Positions 1 through 7,452 of a DNA stretch of 13,734 nt are shown here, piece by piece. The stretch lies in contig CAAGGN010000018.1 in NCBI GenBank assembly GCA_900769375.1, positions 1 to 13,734 of the forward strand, in the 5' to 3' direction. This stretch comes from Clostridia bacterium (GTDB lineage Bacteria > Bacillota > Clostridia > Oscillospirales > Acutalibacteraceae). Each line of letters opens with the position of its first letter. The first letter of the stretch is position 1. Made by a program: the position numbers and the translations under genes. Under the pieces are notes generated by a model. It searched no databases. It was given only the letters and a program-made list of their open reading frames with translations, and had not been told where the DNA came from.

Positions 1-22
1 CTACACGACGCTCTTCCGATCT
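1..22 (+). other. Illumina sequencing adapter remnant (not genomic)
   Basis: These bases match the 3' end of the Illumina TruSeq read-1 adapter. Positions 10-22 read GCTCTTCCGATCT, the end shared by both TruSeq adapters, and the preceding bases CTACACGAC are specific to the read-1 side. The sequence changes abruptly at position 23 to AT-rich intergenic DNA. This is a trimming failure at a contig end and should be masked. The match was made from memory of the adapter, but 22 exact bases leave little doubt. Confidence 0.96.
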
Positions 23-43
23 AAAATATCTTGCGTTAAGTTC

Positions 44-72
44 TTGCATATTTATATAAATTATTATATAAT
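44..72 (+). promoter_or_regulatory. Putative sigma-A-type promoter upstream of miaB
   Basis: A perfect -10 hexamer TATAAT lies at 67-72. It is preceded, with the optimal 17-base spacer, by TTGCAT at 44-49, a partial match to the TTGACA -35 box. The start of transcription would fall near 79-80, giving a leader of about 20 bases before miaB. The region is very AT-rich, so a TATAAT by chance is quite possible; the spacing and the position before the first gene of the block support it. It would be the only promoter identifiable in the window. Confidence 0.5.
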
Positions 73-88
73 AAAATAAATATATATT

Positions 89-93
89 GGAGG
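89..93 (+). promoter_or_regulatory. Ribosome-binding site that sets the miaB start
   Basis: GGAGG at 89-93 is a strong Shine-Dalgarno sequence. It is 8 bases from an in-frame TTG at 102, which makes that codon the best miaB start. A TTG at 87 in the same frame has no such site upstream and would overlap this one. An ATG at 97-99 is only 3 bases away and out of frame. Confidence 0.6.
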
Positions 94-101
94 ATTATGT
101 T

Positions 102-1511
102 TTGTCATTCTTATCTCCCTTAAGTTCATATCCGCCCGAGCAAACGGCGTATATGAAGCGGGTTCGTGAAATACTTTCAGATAAATATTCTGCCACCCCT
201 AAGGCCCATATCGTAACCTACGGTTGTCAGCAGAACGTAAGCGATTCGGAGCGAATAAAGGGAATGCTTGTTGGGATGGGTTATGAACTCATTGATACCC
301 CCGATGGCGCGGATTTCGTCCTTTTTAACACCTGCGCCGTCCGCGGTCATGCGGAGGATAGGGTTTACGGTAACGTGGGCGGTATGAAGCAGTATAAAAG
401 AAAGCGCCCCGATATGATAGTTGCGGTTTGCGGTTGTATGGCGCAGCAGGAATCGGTAGCGGAAAAATTCAAATTCAGTTATCCTTATGTCGATTTAGTT
501 TTCGGCACTCAGGTTGAACACAGATTACCCGAATTTATCTATCGTCGTCTTACCGAAAACAAGCGAATATTCGAACTTGCTCTCGATAACGGAGAAATAG
601 TTGAGGATATCCCCGTAAGCCGTGACGGCAAATTTAAGGGTTGGCTTCCCATAATGTACGGTTGCAATAATTTCTGCACCTACTGTATCGTGCCTTATGT
701 CAGAGGCCGCGAGCGTTCGAGAGAGCCCGAAAAAATTCTTGAAGAAGCGCGAGATATGGTGAAGGCGGGATATAAGGAAATAATGCTACTCGGTCAGAAC
801 GTTAATTCATATGGACTTGGTTGTGACCACGGCGTTAACTTTGCTAAGCTTCTTCGTATGCTTAATGATATCGAGGGGGATTTCCGCATAAGGTTTATGA
901 CCTCTCACCCTAAAGATTGCACCATAGAGCTTTTGGATGCAATAAGAGATTGCGAAAAGGTTGAGCGTCGCCTTCATCTGCCCGTTCAGAGCGGTAGCAC
1001 TGCAATCCTTAAGCGGATGAACAGAAAATACACAAGGGAACAATACCTAAACCTTATAAACGAGGCGAAAAACAGGATTCCCGACGTGGTATTTACAAGC
1101 GATATTATAGTGGGCTTCCCAGGGGAAACCTATGAGGATTTTAAGGAAACCTTAAGTATCGTAAAAGAGGTAGAATATTCATCTCTTTTCACCTTTATCT
1201 TTTCCCCCCGAAAAGGTACGCCCGCCGAAATAATGGAGGACCCCATCAACCGCAAGGAAAAGGGCGAGTGGTTTTCGGAGCTTTTAAAGGTTCAAGATGA
1301 GATAGGTCTTAAAAAGCAAGAAGAACTTGTGGGCAAAACCGTGAGGGTGCTCTGCGAAGAACCGTCCGATAGAGAAGGGTATATCGTAGGCAAAACAAGC
1401 GGTACCGCAAGTGTTGAGTTTTTAGGAAGTGAAGAACTTATCGGTCAATTTGCCGAGGTTAAAATTGAATCTTTTGAAAACAATATATTAAACGGTAGTT
1501 TGATAAAATAA
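102..1511 (+). CDS. miaB: tRNA-2-methylthio-N6-dimethylallyladenosine synthase MiaB
   Basis: MiaB is a cytoplasmic radical-SAM enzyme that adds a methylthio group to C2 of i6A37 in tRNAs reading codons that begin with U. The N-terminal UPF0004 domain supplies three cysteines for the auxiliary 4Fe-4S cluster: C42 (YGCQQN), C78 (FNTCAVR) and C112 (CGCMAQQ). The radical-SAM motif CNNFCTYC follows with C188, C192 and C195. The last 65 or so residues look like a TRAM RNA-binding domain. About 469 residues is usual for the family. The TTG at 102 is preferred because GGAGG lies 8 bases upstream; an in-frame TTG at 87 would add five residues but has no ribosome-binding site. It is the first gene of the block. 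Its partner miaA lies downstream after mutL. Confidence 0.96.
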   Translation: MSFLSPLSSYPPEQTAYMKRVREILSDKYSATPKAHIVTYGCQQNVSDSERIKGMLVGMGYELIDTPDGADFVLFNTCAVRGHAEDRVYGNVGGMKQYKRKRPDMIVAVCGCMAQQESVAEKFKFSYPYVDLVFGTQVEHRLPEFIYRRLTENKRIFELALDNGEIVEDIPVSRDGKFKGWLPIMYGCNNFCTYCIVPYVRGRERSREPEKILEEARDMVKAGYKEIMLLGQNVNSYGLGCDHGVNFAKLLRMLNDIEGDFRIRFMTSHPKDCTIELLDAIRDCEKVERRLHLPVQSGSTAILKRMNRKYTREQYLNLINEAKNRIPDVVFTSDIIVGFPGETYEDFKETLSIVKEVEYSSLFTFIFSPRKGTPAEIMEDPINRKEKGEWFSELLKVQDEIGLKKQEELVGKTVRVLCEEPSDREGYIVGKTSGTASVEFLGSEELIGQFAEVKIESFENNILNGSLIK

Positions 1512-1541
1512 ATTATAAAAAATTAAAGTGAGGAATTTAAA

Positions 1542-1946
1542 ATGGGAATTTTAGAAGCAACAAGAGCTCTTGGAGCAGAAATGCAGAAGGACGAGCGTTT
1601 TATCACTTTTGCTAAGGCAAAGCTTGCTAACGATACTGACGAGCAGTTACAAAAGGATATCGGCGAATTTAATATCGTTAGAATGAATCTTGAAAGAGAA
1701 ACCTCTGCCGAAGAGGTAAACGAAGAAAAGGTTAAAGAACTCAACGAGGAGCTTCGCGCAGTTTATACCAAGATTATGTCCAGCAAAACCATGCTTGATT
1801 ATAACACTGCTAAGGCGGGACTTGACGCGATGCTTAACGATATAAACAGCGTTATTATGCAGTGCGCTATGGGCGCGGACCCCGCAACCTGCGAGCCCGA
1901 ACAAGCTTGCTCGGGAAGCTGTGAATCCTGTGGTGGCTGTCACTAA
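1542..1946 (+). CDS. ymcA: YlbF/YmcA family protein, RicA-like, with Cys-rich tail
   Basis: The 134-residue helical protein belongs to the YlbF/YmcA family. In Bacillus, YmcA (RicA), YlbF (RicF) and YaaT (RicT) form a complex that carries 4Fe-4S clusters and influences RNase Y-dependent mRNA processing, competence, sporulation and biofilm formation. The body (residues 1-107) is charged and helical, with a probable coiled coil around residues 50-80. The tail holds six cysteines at 108, 117, 123, 127, 130 and 133, consistent with iron-sulfur or other metal binding. The position directly after miaB is the same as that of Bacillus ymcA, which favours YmcA over YlbF. The ATG has AAAGTGAGG upstream. 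The family assignment is firm; the exact paralogue is inferred from gene order and the tail. Confidence 0.85.
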   Translation: MGILEATRALGAEMQKDERFITFAKAKLANDTDEQLQKDIGEFNIVRMNLERETSAEEVNEEKVKELNEELRAVYTKIMSSKTMLDYNTAKAGLDAMLNDINSVIMQCAMGADPATCEPEQACSGSCESCGGCH

Positions 1947-1971
1947 TTTTTAGCATTTGATTTTTAAAGAC

Positions 1972-1977
1972 AAGGGG
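1972..1977 (+). promoter_or_regulatory. Ribosome-binding site that sets the mutS start
   Basis: AAGGGG at 1972-1977 lies 6 bases before the ATG at 1984. This favours that ATG over an in-frame TTG at 1957, which would add nine residues and would place this site inside the coding region. Confidence 0.7.
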
Positions 1978-1983
1978 ACGAAT

Positions 1984-4581
1984 ATGGGCAAGAACGAATT
2001 ATCGCCTATGATGCAGCAATATATGCAAATTAAGGCGCAGAATGAAGATTGTATGATTTTCTTCCGCCTGGGCGATTTTTATGAAATGTTTTTCGATGAT
2101 GCCAAAAAGGCATCTGAGGAGCTTGAATTAACCCTTACGGGAAGGGATTGCGGTCTTTCTGAAAGAGCGCCCATGTGCGGCGTACCTTACCATAGCTGTG
2201 AAGGTTATATTGCCCGTCTTGTTGACAAGGGCTATAAGGTTGCCATCTGTGAACAGACCGAGGACCCTGCCACTGCCAAAGGACTTGTTAAGCGTGAGGT
2301 TGTTCGTATAATTACCCCGGGCACCGTTATTGAGGACAGTATGCTTGATGAGGCAAGAAATAATTACCTTGCAGGCATCTTTTTCGAAAACGGTGTATGC
2401 GGTCTTTGCTTTGCAGATGCCTCAACGGGCGAAACCCACGTTACCGAAATTTCGGGTGAAAACAGTCTTCTTCGTGTTGCCGATGAGATTATGCGCTTTC
2501 ATCCAAGCGAAATAATTATGACCGAAACTCTTAAAAAAGAGATGGCAGAGTTTTTGGCAAACGGATACGAGGGTACTATTACAGTAAGAGAAAATTCAGC
2601 TTTTGAGAACGCATATACAAGGGAGCTTATCTGCGAGCAGTTTTCGGTTATAAGCCCGGAGAATTTGGGAATTGCCGATAAGAGCGCTGTTCAGTGCGCT
2701 TTAGGAGCGGTTATAGATTATCTTAAAGAAACGGGCAAAATGGAAAACACCACACTTAATTCTGTGGATGTTTATACCGAAGCCCAGTTTATGCGCCTTG
2801 ATATGACCGCCATAAGAAATCTTGAAATTTGCGAAACAATGCGCTCAAAATCTAAAAAGGGCTCTCTTTTATGGGTGCTTGATAAAACAAAAACCCCTAT
2901 GGGTAAACGGCTTATAAGAAGTTGGCTCGGGATGCCCCTTTTATCCATCCCCGAAATCACCCTTCGTCAGAATGCTGTTGAGGAGCTTGCAAACGATACG
3001 GTTACCCGCGGTGAAGCATTCGAATATATGAGCGGTGTGAGGGATATTGAGCGAATTATAACCAAAGCGGTTTACGGTTCTGCAAGTCCCCGAGACCTTC
3101 TGAGTCTTGCCGCAACCGCCACCCGTTTCCCATATATTAAGTCCGTTTTAGCAAACGCGGAAAGTCGTATGCTTAAAGGCATCTATGAGGATATAGACAT
3201 TCTTGATGATATTAAGGAGCTCATTGACGCGGCCATTTCCGAGAACGCTCCCATTACCGTTAAGGAAGGCAAAATTATTAACGACGGATACAATGAAGAG
3301 GTTGATATCTTAAGAAGAGATATGAACGGCGGCACCGATTATATCGCCGAAATTGAGGCGCGGGAAAGAGAACGCACGGGAATTAAAAATCTCCGCGTTC
3401 GTTATAATAAGGTTTTCGGTTACTATATTGAGGTTACTAATTCCTTCCTTGATAAAGTACCTGAGGACTATATCCGCAAGCAGACCCTTACGGGAGGCGA
3501 GCGCTTCATAACCGAGGAGCTTAAGGATCTTGAAAGACGTGTTCTTACGGCAAAGGATAGAATCGTCCGCTTAGAATATGAAATTTTTGATGGCATCAGA
3601 AAAACTGTAGCCGATGCTGCCGAGCGTTTCAGAAGAACGGCTAATGCCATTGCCAAGCTTGATGCTCTTTGCTCCTTCGCTGAAACGGCGGTTAATAATA
3701 ACTACTGCAGACCGCTTATCAATAATAGCGGTACCATTAATATAAAGGCGGGCAGACATCCTGTTGTCGAGCAGATAATAAATACGCCTTTTGTTACCAA
3801 CGATACCTTACTCGATAACGGTGAAAACCGTTGCGCTATTATAACGGGACCGAATATGGCGGGTAAGTCCACTTATATGCGTCAGGTTGCGATTATCACG
3901 ATTATGGCGCAAACCGGCTCCTTTGTTCCCGCTCAAATGGCGGAAATCGGACTTGTTGATGCGGTTTACACAAGGGTTGGCGCATCCGATGACTTGGCTT
4001 CGGGAAAATCAACCTTTATGGTGGAGATGAACGAGGTTTCTGAAATCCTTAAAAATGCTACAAAAAACAGTTTACTTATTCTCGATGAAATAGGTCGAGG
4101 AACCTCCACCTTTGACGGAATGTCTATAGCCCGAGCGGTGCTTGAATTCGTAGCGGATAAAAAGAAATTAGGCGCTAAAGCCCTTTTTGCTACGCATTAT
4201 CATGAGCTTACGGTTATGGAAAACGAGCTTTCGGGAGTTAAGAATTATAATATCGCTGCTAAAAAACGGGGCGATGATATTATATTCCTTCGCCGAATCG
4301 TAAGAGGCGGCGCCGACCAAAGCTACGGTATTGAGGTTGCTAAATTAAGCGGTATACCTTCGGCCGTTATTGAAAGGGCAAAGAAAATTCTCAAGGAAAC
4401 CGAGGAAAACGGTACCGTTACTTATAAGACGGTTAGAGACGCTGACAGTCAGTTGCCGCTCGAAATGGCAAACGCCGCGGAAATTCTTGAGGAGCTTAAG
4501 TCCCTTGATGTTAATACCCTGACGCCTATTGAGGCCATGGGCATACTTTTCGATATTGCCAATAAGGCAAAATCCGTTTAA
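1984..4581 (+). CDS. mutS: DNA mismatch repair protein MutS
   Basis: MutS recognises base mismatches and small loops and recruits MutL. The protein has 865 residues, normal for MutS1. The mismatch-reading Phe-X-Glu motif is FYE at residues 32-34. Connector, core and clamp regions occupy the middle. The ATPase domain has Walker A GPNMAGKS at 622-629, Walker B ending in LDE at 700-702, the following GRGTSTFDG signature, and FATHYHEL. The C-terminal helix contains TPIEAMGILF, a variant of the TPLEAL-type motif of the family. These features separate it from MutS2, which lacks the N-terminal mismatch domain and carries a Smr domain. The ATG at 1984 was chosen for its ribosome-binding site. mutL follows after 30 bases, so the two repair partners are probably co-transcribed. 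Confidence 0.98.
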   Translation: MGKNELSPMMQQYMQIKAQNEDCMIFFRLGDFYEMFFDDAKKASEELELTLTGRDCGLSERAPMCGVPYHSCEGYIARLVDKGYKVAICEQTEDPATAKGLVKREVVRIITPGTVIEDSMLDEARNNYLAGIFFENGVCGLCFADASTGETHVTEISGENSLLRVADEIMRFHPSEIIMTETLKKEMAEFLANGYEGTITVRENSAFENAYTRELICEQFSVISPENLGIADKSAVQCALGAVIDYLKETGKMENTTLNSVDVYTEAQFMRLDMTAIRNLEICETMRSKSKKGSLLWVLDKTKTPMGKRLIRSWLGMPLLSIPEITLRQNAVEELANDTVTRGEAFEYMSGVRDIERIITKAVYGSASPRDLLSLAATATRFPYIKSVLANAESRMLKGIYEDIDILDDIKELIDAAISENAPITVKEGKIINDGYNEEVDILRRDMNGGTDYIAEIEARERERTGIKNLRVRYNKVFGYYIEVTNSFLDKVPEDYIRKQTLTGGERFITEELKDLERRVLTAKDRIVRLEYEIFDGIRKTVADAAERFRRTANAIAKLDALCSFAETAVNNNYCRPLINNSGTINIKAGRHPVVEQIINTPFVTNDTLLDNGENRCAIITGPNMAGKSTYMRQVAIITIMAQTGSFVPAQMAEIGLVDAVYTRVGASDDLASGKSTFMVEMNEVSEILKNATKNSLLILDEIGRGTSTFDGMSIARAVLEFVADKKKLGAKALFATHYHELTVMENELSGVKNYNIAAKKRGDDIIFLRRIVRGGADQSYGIEVAKLSGIPSAVIERAKKILKETEENGTVTYKTVRDADSQLPLEMANAAEILEELKSLDVNTLTPIEAMGILFDIANKAKSV

Positions 4582-4611
4582 ATTACCTTTTAAAAAAAGT
4601 GAGGGAAGAAG

Positions 4612-6501
4612 ATGCCGAAAATAAATCTGTTACCGAGAGATTTGGCAGAGCTTATTGCCGCAGGCGAGGTGGTTGAGAGACCTGCCTCCGTGGTAAAAGA
4701 GATGGTTGAAAACTCTATAGATTCGGGGGCTACCCATATAACCGTTGAGATTAAACGGGGCGGTGTTACATATATCCGCGTTACCGATAACGGTTGCGGC
4801 ATTTCTTCCGAGGATGTGCCCGTAGCGTTTTTACGTCACGCCACAAGCAAAATTTCTAAAAGCGACGACCTTTATAATATCGCTACCTTGGGCTTTAGAG
4901 GCGAGGCCTTGGCCGCTACTTCAAGTGTTTCCCGAATAGAAATGTTTACGAAAAGACGGGAAGATGCCCTTGGCACCCACTATGAGATAGAGGGCGGAAT
5001 AGAGAAAATAAACGAAGAATCAGGTTGCCCCGATGGAACCACCATAATCGTCAGAGATATTTTCTATAATACCCCCGCCCGAATGAAATTTTTAAAAACC
5101 GATATGGGTGAAGGCAATGCGGTTACCGCCGTTTGCGAGCGCGCCGCCCTTTCTCATCCCGAAATCGCTTTTAAGCTTATTAAGGAAGGCAAGCAGGTTA
5201 TATCCACCTCTGGAGACGGCAAGCTTCATTCTGCGATTTATTCTGTTCTCGGCAGAGAGTTTGCAAGCACGCTTATAGAGGTAGAAACCGAGCTTTCGGG
5301 CATAGGAGTTAGCGGTTTTACCTGCAAACCCATTTATTGCCGTCAGTCAAAGACCGGACAGATAGTTTTCCTAAACGGAAGATTTGTCCGTTCGGGTACA
5401 GTTAGCGCCGCAGTTGAAAGGGCATATAAAAACAGCGCTATGGTGGGTAAATATCCTGCCTTCGTGCTAAATCTTAAAGTTCCCTTTGGTGCGGTTGATG
5501 TTAACGTTCATCCCGCTAAAACCGAAATTCGATTTTCCGATGAAAAGAAGATTTTTGATGCGGTTTATTACGGTGTTAAATCGGCTATAGAAATGGGAGA
5601 TACACGCCCTATTATAAATGTAGGCGCTCCTAAAAAGGCGATACCCTTAACCGAGGAAACCGAGCAGGTTAAATACCGTCAGACAGGCGTTGATTTATCC
5701 ATCTATAATAAATCTCAGGCGGAAAAGGATTATACTGCGCCTAAACCCTCATTTAAAGAAACTGTTAAAATAAATGATGAACCCTTGGTGCTTCATCAGG
5801 ACAACACCCCGTTTTTCGCAAGAGAAGATGTAAAAAAAGTTCTTGAAAAAAGGGAAATTAAAACAGAAGAAACAATCCCTGCGCCTTCAAAAATACAGGA
5901 TGTTAATACTAAAGTTTCAGAGGAATATACACCCGAAAAAGAGGTGCGACTCATAGGCGAGGCGTTTTCAACCTATATAATCGTTGAGCAAGGTGAAAGC
6001 GTTTTTCTCATTGATAAGCATGCCGCCCATGAGCGAATTCTCTTTAACCAATTTAAGAAAACTCAGCAAATCGAAATGCAGAATCTTTTGTCGGCCGTAA
6101 GCGTAAGATTAGAGGCCGAGGAATATACCGCAGTTTTAGATAACGTAGAATTGCTTTTAAAAGCGGGCTTTGAGGTTGAGGATTTCGGCGACGGCACGGT
6201 ACTGGTAAGAGCGGTACCTGCTATGCTTGGTGGAGAGGACGTGGCTTCTATGGTAAGAGAGGCCGCAGCTTCACTTGCCTGCACGGGTAACGTGGATATC
6301 GAAAGAATTGAGGATATATTCCACTCTGTTTCTTGCAAGGCCGCTATTAAAGCGGGTTATATCACCAGCAATACGGAGCTTTTGGAGCTTGCAAGGAAGG
6401 TGCTTAATTCCGATGATATAAGATACTGCCCCCACGGCAGACCAACCGCCTTTGAAATCAAGAAAAAAGATATTGAAAAACAGTTTGGCAGAATACAATG
6501 A
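4612..6501 (+). CDS. mutL: DNA mismatch repair endonuclease MutL
   Basis: MutL is the GHKL-ATPase that couples mismatch recognition by MutS to strand excision. In organisms without MutH it also nicks DNA. The N-terminal ATPase shows VKEMVENSIDSG with E33, the DNGCGIS motif, TLGFRGEAL and NTPARMKF. A variable linker spans about residues 335-435. The C-terminal domain has the endonuclease motif as DKHAAHERILFN (residues 468-479), SCKAAIKAG with C575, and CPHGRPT with C606 and H608. This marks a nicking-type MutL. The usual motif is DQHA(X)2E(X)4E; here the first Asp, His and Glu are kept but the last Glu is Asn479. The length of 629 residues is normal. The ATG has GTGAGGGAAG upstream, and the stop overlaps the miaA start (ATGA). 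Confidence 0.97.
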   Translation: MPKINLLPRDLAELIAAGEVVERPASVVKEMVENSIDSGATHITVEIKRGGVTYIRVTDNGCGISSEDVPVAFLRHATSKISKSDDLYNIATLGFRGEALAATSSVSRIEMFTKRREDALGTHYEIEGGIEKINEESGCPDGTTIIVRDIFYNTPARMKFLKTDMGEGNAVTAVCERAALSHPEIAFKLIKEGKQVISTSGDGKLHSAIYSVLGREFASTLIEVETELSGIGVSGFTCKPIYCRQSKTGQIVFLNGRFVRSGTVSAAVERAYKNSAMVGKYPAFVLNLKVPFGAVDVNVHPAKTEIRFSDEKKIFDAVYYGVKSAIEMGDTRPIINVGAPKKAIPLTEETEQVKYRQTGVDLSIYNKSQAEKDYTAPKPSFKETVKINDEPLVLHQDNTPFFAREDVKKVLEKREIKTEETIPAPSKIQDVNTKVSEEYTPEKEVRLIGEAFSTYIIVEQGESVFLIDKHAAHERILFNQFKKTQQIEMQNLLSAVSVRLEAEEYTAVLDNVELLLKAGFEVEDFGDGTVLVRAVPAMLGGEDVASMVREAAASLACTGNVDIERIEDIFHSVSCKAAIKAGYITSNTELLELARKVLNSDDIRYCPHGRPTAFEIKKKDIEKQFGRIQ

Positions 6502-7430
6502 GTGAAAAGAAAAAAGTAATTTGCGTTCTGGGCCCCACTGCATCGGGCAAAACCGAGCTTGGTATAAAAATTGCCGAGAAAATAAATGGTGAGATAATCT
6601 GCGCCGATTCAATGCAGATTTATAAGGGAATGAGTATTGCCTCTGCCGCCCCGACAAAAGAGGAGCGGGCGAGAGTAACGCATCACCTCGCTGAATTTTT
6701 GGAATATGACGAAAGCTTTACTGCAGGGGATTATGTGAAGTGCGCCAGAACTAAAATAGAGGAGCTTTTAGAGAGGGGTGTCACCCCCGTAATCGTAGGG
6801 GGAACGGGACTGTATATCAGTTCTCTTGCCGATAATATTATATTTACCGAAGCCGAAACCGATAAGGTCCTGCGGGAAAGATTAAATAAAAGAATGGAAG
6901 AAATCGGCGCCGAAGCGATGCTTGAGGAGCTTAAAAAGCTTGATAGCGCCGCCGCAGAAAAGCTTCATCCCAATAATAAAAGAAGAATTATCCGCGCCTT
7001 TGAAATCTATGAAACTACGGGACTTACGGTAACAGAGCAAAACCGTCTTTCCCGAGAGGAAGAATGTCCCTATGATTTTATAATGCTCGGTATAAATTAT
7101 AAGGATAGAGGGAAGCTTTACGACCGCATAAATTTAAGGGTTGATAAAATGCTTCAAAGCGGTCTTACCGCTGAGGCCGAATCCGCCTTTAAAAATCAAA
7201 CGGGCGAAAGCAGTGGCGCGGTACAAGCTATAGGTCATAAAGAACTGTTTCCTTATTTTAAGGGGGAAAGTTCTTTGGAAGAATGTATAGAAAAGCTTAA
7301 GCAATCCACCCGCCGTTACGCTAAGCGGCAAATAACCTGGTTTTCAAGGGATGAGCGGATAAATTGGCTTTATCCCGACGAGGATGCAGATATATTTAAA
7401 AAAGCTATAGATATAATTTCTGATAATTAA
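6498..7430 (+). CDS. miaA: tRNA dimethylallyltransferase MiaA
   Basis: MiaA transfers the dimethylallyl group from DMAPP to N6 of A37 in tRNAs reading UNN codons, giving the i6A that MiaB then methylthiolates. The P-loop is GPTASGKT at residues 12-19. DSMQIYKGM at 37-45 carries the catalytic Asp and the tRNA-contact region. GGTGLYI at 101-107 is another family signature. The C-terminal half has the aromatic and basic stretch TRRYAKRQITWFSRD. The 310 residues are close to the 314-316 of known MiaA proteins. The ATG overlaps the mutL stop by four bases and has no strong ribosome-binding site, which suggests translational coupling. The order mutS-mutL-miaA matches Bacillus, but hfq does not follow. 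Confidence 0.97.
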   Translation: MSEKKKVICVLGPTASGKTELGIKIAEKINGEIICADSMQIYKGMSIASAAPTKEERARVTHHLAEFLEYDESFTAGDYVKCARTKIEELLERGVTPVIVGGTGLYISSLADNIIFTEAETDKVLRERLNKRMEEIGAEAMLEELKKLDSAAAEKLHPNNKRRIIRAFEIYETTGLTVTEQNRLSREEECPYDFIMLGINYKDRGKLYDRINLRVDKMLQSGLTAEAESAFKNQTGESSGAVQAIGHKELFPYFKGESSLEECIEKLKQSTRRYAKRQITWFSRDERINWLYPDEDADIFKKAIDIISDN

Positions 7431-7452
7431 TTTTAAGAAAGGAAGAAACCCG

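Noticed and set aside
4582..4611. Possible terminator between mutS and mutL because of a T-run followed by an A-run
   Set aside because: There is no GC-rich stem, and the gap mainly holds the mutL ribosome-binding site.
6271..6657. A 128-codon minus-strand open frame across the mutL-miaA junction
   Set aside because: It spans two overlapping real genes on the other strand and has no family features.
6775..6789. GC-rich inverted repeat GGGGTGTCACCCC resembling a hairpin
   Set aside because: It lies within the miaA coding sequence just before the GGTGLYI motif, has almost no loop and is not followed by a T-run, so it is not a terminator.
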